Origin: Lentisphaeria bacterium UBA7640
Lineage (GTDB): Bacteria; Verrucomicrobiota; Lentisphaeria; Victivallales; Victivallaceae
Direction: 5' to 3'
Length of the DNA: 14,594 nt
Assembly: GCA_002483765.1 (NCBI GenBank)
Contig: DLIO01000032.1
Span: 1-14,594, forward strand
Position numbers and translations under genes: made by a program. This document shows, in pieces, positions 7,797-14,530 of the stretch. Numbering within the stretch: position 1 is the stretch's first letter; the number at the start of each line of letters is the position of its first letter. Below the pieces are notes generated by a model. That model was not told the origin of the DNA. It searched no databases and saw nothing but the letters and a program-made list of their open reading frames with translations.

Positions 7797-8618
7797 TTAC
7801 CTCCACTTTAAAAATAGATCAATAAGTCCCCAAGATACTACAGCAATCCCGATAACCAATAGATATCGGGAGAAATATTCTAATTTTCCGCTTTTAAGCA
7901 TTCTGATAAGTAAATTCAATGCCGCTAAACCCACGACTGCTGAAATGAAAAAACCGATTAATAGTGTGGGATTAAGTAAAGCAGTTTGGTCGATTTTAGT
8001 TTTCTTTAATTCAGAAAGTATCTGTAAAAAAGTTGCGCCACCGATAGCTGGAATGGCGAGATAAAATGAAAATTTAGCGCAATCTGCTTTATTGATTCCA
8101 AGCCGTAGTGCCGTGGCAATGGTGGAGCCTGAACGGGAAATTCCTGGAATAATCGCCACAGCCTGCGCCGTGCCGATTATTAAAGATTGTTTAAAAGTCA
8201 TCGCTTCTAGTTTTGTGCCGTTCTCGACAGTTTCTTTCAAGCCGAAACGCAATAGCATGGCGGTAATCAGAAAACCGGCGCCGACTATTAACATCTGTAG
8301 GGTTAGCAGGTCATCCAGTTTTAACAATTTTACTGTCACGCCAACTATCCCCGCTGGGATTGATCCCACGACGATCAACGTCACGATACGCATTCCCTCG
8401 CGGTTCAGAAGTTCTAATAGCGAGCGAAAGTAAAAAACCACAATCGAAACTAGCGTTCCCGCATGCAATGCGATACTAGTATTAATTGCGTTTTCTGGCG
8501 TACTTCCTGACAGTTTTGCTAACACTGCTAAATGTCCAGATGAACTGATTGGCAAAAATTCGGCAATGCCTTGGAATATTGCCATGATGATGATTTCAGT
8601 TAAGCTATTAGAGTTCAT
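7797..8618 (-). CDS. uppP: undecaprenyl-diphosphatase (BacA/UppP family)
   Basis: This integral membrane enzyme dephosphorylates undecaprenyl diphosphate to undecaprenyl phosphate, recycling the lipid carrier of peptidoglycan and other surface polymers; overproduction of family members confers bacitracin resistance. The 273-residue length equals E. coli BacA. Family motifs are clear: QGIAEFLPISSSGHL (16-30; Gln16 at the E/Q position, Glu20, the serine cluster and His29) and PGISRSGSTIAT (158-169, with the catalytic Arg162). Seven or more hydrophobic segments are visible, for example near 45-64, 77-98, 106-124, 215-240 and 250-268. It starts 2 nt after hisC and ends 4 nt before proC. Together with the downstream DPM1-type glycosyltransferase it suggests undecaprenyl-phosphate-sugar metabolism in this operon. 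Confidence 0.96.
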   Translation of the reverse strand: MNSNSLTEIIIMAIFQGIAEFLPISSSGHLAVLAKLSGSTPENAINTSIALHAGTLVSIVVFYFRSLLELLNREGMRIVTLIVVGSIPAGIVGVTVKLLKLDDLLTLQMLIVGAGFLITAMLLRFGLKETVENGTKLEAMTFKQSLIIGTAQAVAIIPGISRSGSTIATALRLGINKADCAKFSFYLAIPAIGGATFLQILSELKKTKIDQTALLNPTLLIGFFISAVVGLAALNLLIRMLKSGKLEYFSRYLLVIGIAVVSWGLIDLFLKWR

Positions 8619-8620
8619 GA

Positions 8621-9676
8621 TTAATTGTAAATCCTCTTGGCCGTTTGCAATAACCGTTCGATTTCAACGTCAGAACCGACACTGATGCGGACATACTGGC
8701 CAGTAATTTCACCAGGGAAATAACGAACAATGATGCCATCAGCGCGCAGGGCGTCGAAAAGTCGTTGACCATCGCGGTCAGGTGGCATTGCAAACAAAAA
8801 ATTTGCCTGTGATGCAATATATTTGAACCCCAGCGATGTTAATTCACGTTCTAACAGCGCGCGAGTTTTTAATATTGTTTCTTTCGTTTTTGATAAATAC
8901 TCTTGATCTAGCAAGGCTGCACTGGCGACCTCTTGAGTTAACATGTCAACATTGTACGAGTCGCGGATTTTCATCATGCCATTAATTATTGATGGACTTG
9001 CTACGGCATAACCGAAGCGCAATCCAGCGAGCGCATAACTTTTGGATAGCGTACGACTGACAATTAAGTTGGGGAAATCTTTGACTAAGGCCATGCAATT
9101 ATCATCGGCAAAATCCGCGTATGCTTCGTCCACTAATACAATGCCATCGAAACCTTTGATAATTTTTTGCATTTGTGCGATTGGGAAACTGTTGCCAGTC
9201 GGCGCATTTGGGCGAGCGATAATCAATAAATTTGCATTTGTGGTCTGTTTTAATACATCGTCTGGTATTGAGAAGTCGCTGTTTAAAGAGATTTTTAATA
9301 CTGGCGCTTGTTGCATCGCCGCTAACACCGGATATAACGAATATGACGGCGTGAAACATGCCAGCGGTAGGTCTGGCGCGCAAAAAGAACGGATGGCGAT
9401 ATTAAGAATATCATCGGAACCGTTGCCAGCGATAACCATTGACGGTTCAACGTTATTTAGTTCGGCAATAATTTTTCGGACAGCGTCTGAAGTCGGCTGT
9501 GGATAGAGTCTGAGGCGATCCGCATTAAATTTGCGAATAGTTTCAAACACTCCAGGCGCAGGAGGGTAGGGGTTTTCATTCGTATTGATTTTGACTAGAT
9601 TGGAGACTTTAGGTTGTTCTCCAGGCGTATAGGCCGACATCTCGTCAATAGATGGGCGAAAATATGATGTTTTCAT
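8621..9676 (-). CDS. hisC: histidinol-phosphate aminotransferase
   Basis: This PLP-dependent fold-type I aminotransferase converts imidazole-acetol phosphate and glutamate to L-histidinol phosphate and 2-oxoglutarate in histidine synthesis. Its 351 residues fit the family. Motifs: KINTNENPYPP (29-39), RLYPQP (56-61), GNGSDDIL (84-91), ARPNAPTGN (154-162, Asn157), LVDEAYADF (181-189, Asp183), the Schiff-base lysine in SRTLSKSYALAGLR (Lys212), and an arginine-containing YVRISVG near the C terminus. The ATG lies 3 nt after the hisD stop, with an AGAGG ribosome binding site inside the end of hisD. Adjacency to hisD makes HisC more likely than a related aromatic aminotransferase of the same subfamily. 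Confidence 0.95.
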   Translation of the reverse strand: MKTSYFRPSIDEMSAYTPGEQPKVSNLVKINTNENPYPPAPGVFETIRKFNADRLRLYPQPTSDAVRKIIAELNNVEPSMVIAGNGSDDILNIAIRSFCAPDLPLACFTPSYSLYPVLAAMQQAPVLKISLNSDFSIPDDVLKQTTNANLLIIARPNAPTGNSFPIAQMQKIIKGFDGIVLVDEAYADFADDNCMALVKDFPNLIVSRTLSKSYALAGLRFGYAVASPSIINGMMKIRDSYNVDMLTQEVASAALLDQEYLSKTKETILKTRALLERELTSLGFKYIASQANFLFAMPPDRDGQRLFDALRADGIIVRYFPGEITGQYVRISVGSDVEIERLLQTAKRIYN

Positions 9677-9679
9677 AGA

Positions 9680-10969
9680 TTAAATACCTCTGATTTTGGC
9701 ACTGTTGCCATGTGCGTCTAAACCTTCCATTTCGGCGAACGCAGTAATAGTTGGGATTGCATGTTGGATCGCTTCGCGGCTGTATTGCACCGTACTCATG
9801 CGACGAAAAAAAGATTCAACGGTCAAACCGCTGAAGTAGCGTCCAGAACCGGCGGTCGGCAAGACATGACTCGGCCCAGCACAAAAATCGCCAACAGGTT
9901 CCGGCGTCCATTCGCCGATGAAAATTGCTCCAGCAGCTTTAATTTTTTTTGCTTCGATATCTGCATCGCGACACATGATTTCCAGATGTTCCGGAGCATA
10001 TTTACTGGCAATATCAGCCGCTTCGTCGAGGTCGTTGGCAAGAATAAAGTAGGATCCATGGTTTAAAACTTTGTCCACCGTAGCAGAACGTGACAAACGT
10101 TTTTTTTGTTTTTCCAGTTCTAACTGAACCTGTTTAATCAAGTTGGCGTCGGTTGTGACCAGCACCGCATGTTCCAGCCCGCTACCATGTTCTGCTTGTG
10201 ACAACATGTCAGCGGCGATAAAATCGGCGCGCGCAGTGTCATCAGCGATAATCATAATTTCAGACGGGCCAGCAACCATATCGAGCGCAACGTCACCGTA
10301 AACCTGTTTTTTTGCAGCAGTAACCCAAGCATTGCCGGGGCCGACGATTTTATCGACTTTGCGAATGGTTTGAGTACCGTATGCGAGCGCGCCAATGCCG
10401 TAGACACCACCAAGGCGATAGATTTCTGTTACTCCAGCGACTTGCATCGCCCATAAAACTGCTGGATGGATTTTCCCGTCAGCTCCAGCAGGAGTGACTG
10501 CTACAATCTCTTTCACTCCAGCAGTTTTGGCAATACCGGCAGTGTGCAGCACGGTTGAAACCAACGGCGCGGTTCCGCCGGGAATATAAACGCCAACGCG
10601 TGACATCGGTTCAAAGCGTTCGCCAAGCGTGACTCCGGGGCGTGGCGAATAATGCCAAGCTTGCGGAATACGTTGTTCGGCGAATGACGTAACATTCTCT
10701 AAAGCTTGTTGTATCGCTTTTTTCCAATCGTCATTGACCAGTTTCGCTGCTTCATTTAGTTCGGTTGTCGTGACTTTGAATTGAGCTGGAGTCAGCTTGA
10801 TATGGTCAAATTTCTCCGCAAATTTTACTAATGCGGTGTCGCCAGTGATTTTTATCTCAGACAGAATCATTTTTACTGATTCGTTAATTTCCGTAGAAAC
10901 CGCCTCGCGGCGATAAATTTTCTCTAATTCCGGTTCAAAACCGGCTTTGGTGCAATCAATGATTTGCAT
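9680..10969 (-). CDS. hisD: histidinol dehydrogenase
   Basis: This zinc enzyme catalyses the last two NAD-dependent oxidations of histidine synthesis, L-histidinol to L-histidine via the aldehyde. Its 429 residues match the family (E. coli 434). Conserved blocks: VGVYIPGGTAPL (125-136), DKIVGPGNAWV (206-216), AGPSEIMIIAD (233-243), the zinc ligands in SQAEHGS (Gln258, His261), the catalytic YAPEHLE (Glu327, His328), PVGDFCAGPSHVLPT (358-372, zinc ligand Asp361) and His420 in LDAHGN. Every catalytic and metal residue is present. The ATG has AAAGGA 8 nt upstream. It is the first gene of the minus-strand unit and lies behind a promoter candidate. No hisG or hisB neighbour is seen; only hisD and hisC are here, so other his genes must lie elsewhere if the pathway is complete. 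Confidence 0.97.
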   Translation of the reverse strand: MQIIDCTKAGFEPELEKIYRREAVSTEINESVKMILSEIKITGDTALVKFAEKFDHIKLTPAQFKVTTTELNEAAKLVNDDWKKAIQQALENVTSFAEQRIPQAWHYSPRPGVTLGERFEPMSRVGVYIPGGTAPLVSTVLHTAGIAKTAGVKEIVAVTPAGADGKIHPAVLWAMQVAGVTEIYRLGGVYGIGALAYGTQTIRKVDKIVGPGNAWVTAAKKQVYGDVALDMVAGPSEIMIIADDTARADFIAADMLSQAEHGSGLEHAVLVTTDANLIKQVQLELEKQKKRLSRSATVDKVLNHGSYFILANDLDEAADIASKYAPEHLEIMCRDADIEAKKIKAAGAIFIGEWTPEPVGDFCAGPSHVLPTAGSGRYFSGLTVESFFRRMSTVQYSREAIQHAIPTITAFAEMEGLDAHGNSAKIRGI

Positions 10970-11008
10970 ACTGGAATTCCTTTCAATTTCCTCGTAATTT
11001 AAATGATA

Positions 11009-11036
11009 AATATATCTTATATCGAGCGTTTTTCAA
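11009..11036 (-). promoter_or_regulatory. sigma70-like promoter candidate for the hisD operon
   Basis: On the minus strand, TTGAAA (11031-11036) and TATATT (11009-11014) are separated by 16 nt, about 39 nt ahead of the hisD ATG. The region is AT-rich, so similar matches can arise by chance, but the position is right for the first gene of a tight operon. Confidence 0.45.
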
Positions 11037-11040
11037 TAAT

Positions 11041-11180
11041 CTGAAAAAAACAAGGGGAAGGGAAAGTTGGAGAGTTAAAAAAAAGAGCCTTAACTACGAA
11101 AAACAAAAGACACGAGAAAGAAAAAGAAAAGGGGGAATCTAACCACAGAGAACGCAAAGAAGGCACAAAGTACACAAGGA
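11041..11180 (+). repeat. purine-rich intergenic stretch with degenerate repeats
   Basis: The plus strand here is overwhelmingly A and G, including an unbroken 24-nt purine run at 11114-11137. The segment 11141-11180 is a degenerate short-period repeat built on CACAGAG/CACAAAG-like words spaced about 9-11 nt. At 11065-11076 lies AGTTGGAGAGTT, identical to part of the 8-bp array at the right end of the window (14550-14561). No open reading frame or RNA gene is recognisable. Such purine-rich repeats occur in intergenic DNA of various uncultured bacteria; calling this a remnant repeat array is my inference. Confidence 0.6.
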
Positions 11181-11204
11181 AAAATAATCGTGTAAATTGG
11201 TGTC

Positions 11205-11239
11205 TAAATTAGCGCGCGCATAATGCGCGCGCTAATTTA
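11205..11239. repeat. perfect GC-rich palindrome, copy 2
   Basis: Two 17-nt arms (11205-11221 and 11223-11239) are exact inverted repeats around a single A at 11222. Each arm has an AT-rich outer part (TAAATTA) and an alternating GCGCGCGCAT inner part. The core 11212-11237 is identical to 1778-1803 between recB and recD. It lies in the divergent hisD/phosphohydrolase intergenic region, between the two promoter candidates. Being nearly symmetric it could act on either strand as a protein-binding site, cruciform or hairpin. Which of these applies is unknown. Confidence 0.88.
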
Positions 11240-11312
11240 ATAAACCCATTTAACGCAAGTTTAAGGTTAATAATAGTGAGTAAAAAGTTTAAAGGCTTTT
11301 TTGCCGACTTTG

Positions 11313-11341
11313 TTGAAGTCTCAAAATTTCGGAGTTATATT
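11313..11341 (+). promoter_or_regulatory. sigma70-like promoter candidate for the glycan module
   Basis: TTGAAG (11313-11318) and TATATT (11336-11341) are separated by the ideal 17 nt, about 42 nt ahead of the phosphohydrolase ATG at 11384. The ribosome binding site AAGGA follows 10 nt before that ATG. Confidence 0.5.
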
Positions 11342-11383
11342 TGAATAGATTTATGGAATTAGCGTTTTAAGGATAAAACTATT

Positions 11384-12547
11384 ATGAAGAAAGATATCTG
11401 TGTGTTTCTGTTCTGCGATGCATTGGGATTTGAGATTGTATCCACTTACCATTTCATGGAACAGGAGTTACCGTTTCGCTATCCGGCCCGTACGCAGTTA
11501 GGTTATTCATCAACTGCTGTGCCGACAATTTTAACGGGAAAACCTCCAACTGAACATCGGCATTTAAGCTTTTTCTATCGAAATCCATCTGGCTATTCTC
11601 CGTTTAAAATCTTTAAAATATTACAGTATTTTCTTCATCCACGAATATTTTTTAATCATCATCGAGTGCGCCACCAGATAAGTAAATTAATCAAAAAAAT
11701 TTGTGGGTTTACCGGTTATTTTAGTTTATATCAAGTCCCTTACGAACGCTTATCGCTTTTAGATTATTGCGAAAAAAAAGATATTTTTGCGCCATGCGGG
11801 TTGGCGCCGATTCCCAATCTGCATGATATGCTTGATAAGACTGGTATCAATTTTCACATCTCCAATTGGCGTAGAAGCGACAAAGAAAACCTCGACGAAG
11901 CGAAGAAACTCATCACTGAAAGAGCGACTGATTTGATGTTTATCTATACAGCAGAAATAGACGGTATGTTGCATTTTAACGTCAAAGATCCTGAAGTAGT
12001 GTCAAAAAGACTCAAAGCTTACAGTGCAGAAGTAAAAGGATTGTTAGAGGCGGCTGCCGTGAATGGCGATAATTTGCGTCTATTTGTGATTTCCGATCAT
12101 GGCATGACGCCTCACGTCGGCACTGTTGATCTGAAATCGCGACTGGAAGCGACTCCGTTTCGTTTCGGCACTGACTACATTGCTTGTTACGATTCCACGA
12201 TGTTGCGACTTTATGTACTGAATCCGTTGTGCCGTGAAGAGTTGTTGCGTTCTGTAGATGGCGCTCCTGGTAAATGGCTTTCTGAACAGGAGAAAAAAGA
12301 TTTCAATCTTGATTTTGATGATGCCATGTACGGCGACGAAATATATCTTTTGGAACCGGGTTATCAGCTGGTGCCGAGCGATATGAGCTCCAAAGCCATT
12401 CCCGGCATGCACGGTTATACGCCGGATGATATTTATTCAACGGCTTCACTACTTAGCAATGTCCGACCAGATTTCGTGCCTGAGGAGATCAGTGGTTTTT
12501 TCGACCTGATTAGGCGTGAAGCTGAAAAACTTGCAGAAGACCGCTAA
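11384..12547 (+). CDS. alkaline-phosphatase-superfamily phosphohydrolase/phosphodiesterase
   Basis: This 387-residue protein belongs to the metal-dependent alkaline phosphatase superfamily (type I phosphodiesterase/nucleotide pyrophosphatase and sulfatase relatives). The two-metal site can be traced: FCDALG with Asp12, the nucleophile region YSSTAVPTILTG (Thr44 by position, Ser42/Ser43 possible), EIDGMLH (Asp193, His197), ISDHGM (Asp238, His239) and PGMHGY (His343). No signal peptide or membrane helix is visible, so it is predicted cytoplasmic, unlike the usual periplasmic phosphatases. Residues 65-130 form an insert rich in basic and aromatic residues that I cannot assign. It is the first gene of a three-gene plus-strand unit, ending 3 nt before a family 2 glycosyltransferase. 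The context suggests a nucleotide-sugar, sugar-phosphate or phosphoglycan substrate, or a sugar-phosphate transferase, but the reaction is not readable from sequence. Confidence 0.85.
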   Translation: MKKDICVFLFCDALGFEIVSTYHFMEQELPFRYPARTQLGYSSTAVPTILTGKPPTEHRHLSFFYRNPSGYSPFKIFKILQYFLHPRIFFNHHRVRHQISKLIKKICGFTGYFSLYQVPYERLSLLDYCEKKDIFAPCGLAPIPNLHDMLDKTGINFHISNWRRSDKENLDEAKKLITERATDLMFIYTAEIDGMLHFNVKDPEVVSKRLKAYSAEVKGLLEAAAVNGDNLRLFVISDHGMTPHVGTVDLKSRLEATPFRFGTDYIACYDSTMLRLYVLNPLCREELLRSVDGAPGKWLSEQEKKDFNLDFDDAMYGDEIYLLEPGYQLVPSDMSSKAIPGMHGYTPDDIYSTASLLSNVRPDFVPEEISGFFDLIRREAEKLAEDR

Positions 12548-12550
12548 AAG

Positions 12551-13399
12551 ATGATCAGTGTAATTTTACGTTCGAAAAACGATGTTGCTCTAATCCGTCA
12601 AACTGTGGAGGGATTGTTGGGGCAACGCGATTGTGACGAATTTGAGATAATCTCTTGTGATGACAGTTCTACTGATGGCACTGCCGAAATTATTGCAGAA
12701 TATCCCGAGGTTCGGCGCATTGATCCTGAATCCGTTCCCTATAATCCTGCGCGCGTTTTGAATCGTGCAGTTCAACACACAAAAGGGGAATTGATCATCT
12801 TCAACAACTCGGATTCGATACCGCAGAATGACCAATATTTTCGCTATCTGATTGAACCGCTTGCTGACTCGCAGTGTGGAGCGGTTTATGGTTGTCAGCT
12901 GCCACGTCCGGATGCTTGGGCGTTTATCAAGCGCGAACACCGACGCGCTTTTAATCCTCAAAGTTCCACTTCGGCGATTCCTGATTTTTTTTCACTCGTA
13001 GCTTCGGCGACACGCCGTGAGATTTTGTTGGAGGAACCGTTTGATCTTGCGATGCAGTATTCCGAAGATATTGAATGGAGTCGGCGTATCCAGAAAAAAA
13101 TGAATTTACAAGTTGTTTATGCCCCCAAAGCGGTTGTTGAACATTCTCACAACTACACTTTTCGAGAAGTGTGGAAACGCTTTTATAACGAAGGACGGGC
13201 TGAAGTTCAAATTTCACAAAAACCGCCTGCCATTACCGCATTAATCAGACAACCAGTCATGGAGATTTTACGCGACCTTGGTTTTGAACTTAAAAATTTA
13301 GAATTAAAAGATATTCCACGCGGCATATTATATCGGATAATTCAAAAATATGCGACTTTCCGAGGCGGCTATGCGGAAGCAGGGCGGTGGCGTTTATGA
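12551..13399 (+). CDS. family 2 glycosyltransferase, rhamnosyltransferase-like
   Basis: This 282-residue GT-A glycosyltransferase probably adds a sugar during synthesis of a surface glycan. It opens with the Rossmann-like strand MISVILRSKND (1-11), then CDDSSTDGT (36-44) for nucleotide binding, LIIFNNSDSIP (81-91) holding the DxD-equivalent NSD (86-88), and SEDIEWSRR (171-179) with the acidic pair typical of the catalytic base region. VEHSHNYTFREVWKRFYNEGR (about 196-216) resembles the C-terminal part of family 2 rhamnosyltransferase-like proteins. No membrane segments are visible. It begins 3 nt after the phosphohydrolase gene and overlaps the next gene by ATGA, so the three are very likely cotranscribed and coupled. 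Donor and acceptor are unknown. Confidence 0.87.
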   Translation: MISVILRSKNDVALIRQTVEGLLGQRDCDEFEIISCDDSSTDGTAEIIAEYPEVRRIDPESVPYNPARVLNRAVQHTKGELIIFNNSDSIPQNDQYFRYLIEPLADSQCGAVYGCQLPRPDAWAFIKREHRRAFNPQSSTSAIPDFFSLVASATRREILLEEPFDLAMQYSEDIEWSRRIQKKMNLQVVYAPKAVVEHSHNYTFREVWKRFYNEGRAEVQISQKPPAITALIRQPVMEILRDLGFELKNLELKDIPRGILYRIIQKYATFRGGYAEAGRWRL

Positions 13400-14526
13400 A
13401 ATTACTCTTTGTTGGAGAATTTGCTGGTTTTGCTGGCGGAATTGAACGTTATATCTACAAAACTGCTGAGTTGTTGCGCGAACACGGACATTCGATATCT
13501 GGTTTATTCAAAGAGCCAGGAAAGGGTGAAGCTGATTTTTGTACGGTTTTTGATAAAACTTACTTTCTAAAAGAACTAGACTCGGTGCCAGATGATTTTG
13601 ATTTTGCAATTATCCATAAAGTGCGTGATCCGCTCATAATGGCAACGCTTTTACAGCGTTTTCGGGTTATCACTGTAATCCACGATCATGAATATTACTG
13701 CCCGCGGCACAGTTTGTATTATCCGATCATCTACAAAAATTGTTTTTACACAACCTCAAGATTGCTCTGCGGTCTCTGTGGTATGACCCGTTTATGCTCG
13801 AATAGTCTGCTGAAAAAAGCTTATGAAAGTTTTTTCACTTCTCCGCGTTTATGGCATAAAATTTGCGCTTCCGAACGCTTAGTAGTGCTTTCCGAATTTA
13901 TGCGTAAACTTGCAGTCACTAATGGCGCACCTGAAGACAAAACGAAAATTATTTATCCGTACATAAAACTACCCGAAGTGGTCTCTTCTGTAAAAATTAA
14001 TTCCGATCCGCCACATCTGTTGGTCCCAGGTCAACTGGTGCGTGGCAAAGGTGTCGACCAACTCCTGAAAGCCGTTCCAAAAATAAAAGGCGAATTCGTC
14101 ATTGATATTCTTGGCTCAGGAAAAGATGAAGAACGCCTCCGGATTCAGGCCAAACCACTAGGCGAAGCGGTACAGTTTCACGGTTGGCAAAATCATCCGG
14201 AAACATTTTTTGCCAAAGCATCGGCGGTTCTCCTGCCGTGGCGTTGGTTGGAACCGTTCGGGTTAGTCGGTCCCGAAGCTTTGGCTAATGGTATTCCACT
14301 CGTCGGTTTTAACGTCGGCGGGATCGGCGAATACCTGATTGACGGCGAAACCGGTTTACTGGCTCCGCGTGGCAATATCAAAGCATTCGCAGAAGCAGTC
14401 AGCCGGATCGTCGCCTCACCAGAACTACGCGCAGAATTGGGCGAAAACGGACGAGAACTAGTGAAAAATAAATTCTCAAAACAACGTTTTATAGAAAGCT
14501 GGGAAACCTTGCTCCTAAGCAAGTAG
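13396..14526 (+). CDS. GT4 family glycosyltransferase with cysteine cluster
   Basis: This 376-residue GT-B fold glycosyltransferase resembles family 4 retaining enzymes of polysaccharide and lipopolysaccharide synthesis. The N-terminal domain starts MKLLFVGEF and has the acceptor-side glycine loop GFAGGIERY (11-19). The C-terminal domain has PGQLVRGKGVDQLL (211-224), ILGSGKDEERL (238-248), FHGW (261-264), the EX7E motif EPFGLVGPE (Glu286, Glu294), and GGIGEYLIDGETGLLAP (298-324 region). Between the domains, after HDHEYYCP (96-103), five cysteines (102, 116, 125, 128, 134) cluster; similar clusters occur in other GT4 proteins, and a metal- or disulfide-type structural role is possible. I chose the ATG at 13396, which overlaps the previous stop (ATGA), over the in-frame GTG at 13387. 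It is the last gene before the tandem repeat array. Confidence 0.9.
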   Translation: MKLLFVGEFAGFAGGIERYIYKTAELLREHGHSISGLFKEPGKGEADFCTVFDKTYFLKELDSVPDDFDFAIIHKVRDPLIMATLLQRFRVITVIHDHEYYCPRHSLYYPIIYKNCFYTTSRLLCGLCGMTRLCSNSLLKKAYESFFTSPRLWHKICASERLVVLSEFMRKLAVTNGAPEDKTKIIYPYIKLPEVVSSVKINSDPPHLLVPGQLVRGKGVDQLLKAVPKIKGEFVIDILGSGKDEERLRIQAKPLGEAVQFHGWQNHPETFFAKASAVLLPWRWLEPFGLVGPEALANGIPLVGFNVGGIGEYLIDGETGLLAPRGNIKAFAEAVSRIVASPELRAELGENGRELVKNKFSKQRFIESWETLLLSK

Positions 14527-14530
14527 AGGG

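Noticed and set aside
9042..9506. 154-codon open frame on the plus strand inside hisC
   Set aside because: It lies antisense within a firmly identified hisC, has no recognisable motif, and its composition follows the complementary codons.
11141..11180. Degenerate repeat as a CRISPR array
   Set aside because: The units are about 10 nt, imperfect and without spacers, and no cas gene is present.
11286..11311. Short AAAGT...ACTTT and GGC/GCC inverted pieces near the promoter candidate
   Set aside because: The stems are only 3-5 bp and broken, at a level expected by chance in AT-rich sequence.
12590..13217. Minus-strand open frames inside the family 2 glycosyltransferase gene
   Set aside because: They are shadows of a well-supported plus-strand gene and carry no family motifs.
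13387..13398. GTG at 13387 as the GT4 start
   Set aside because: The ATG at 13396 begins exactly at the usual MKLLFVG strand of the fold and gives a standard ATGA overlap.
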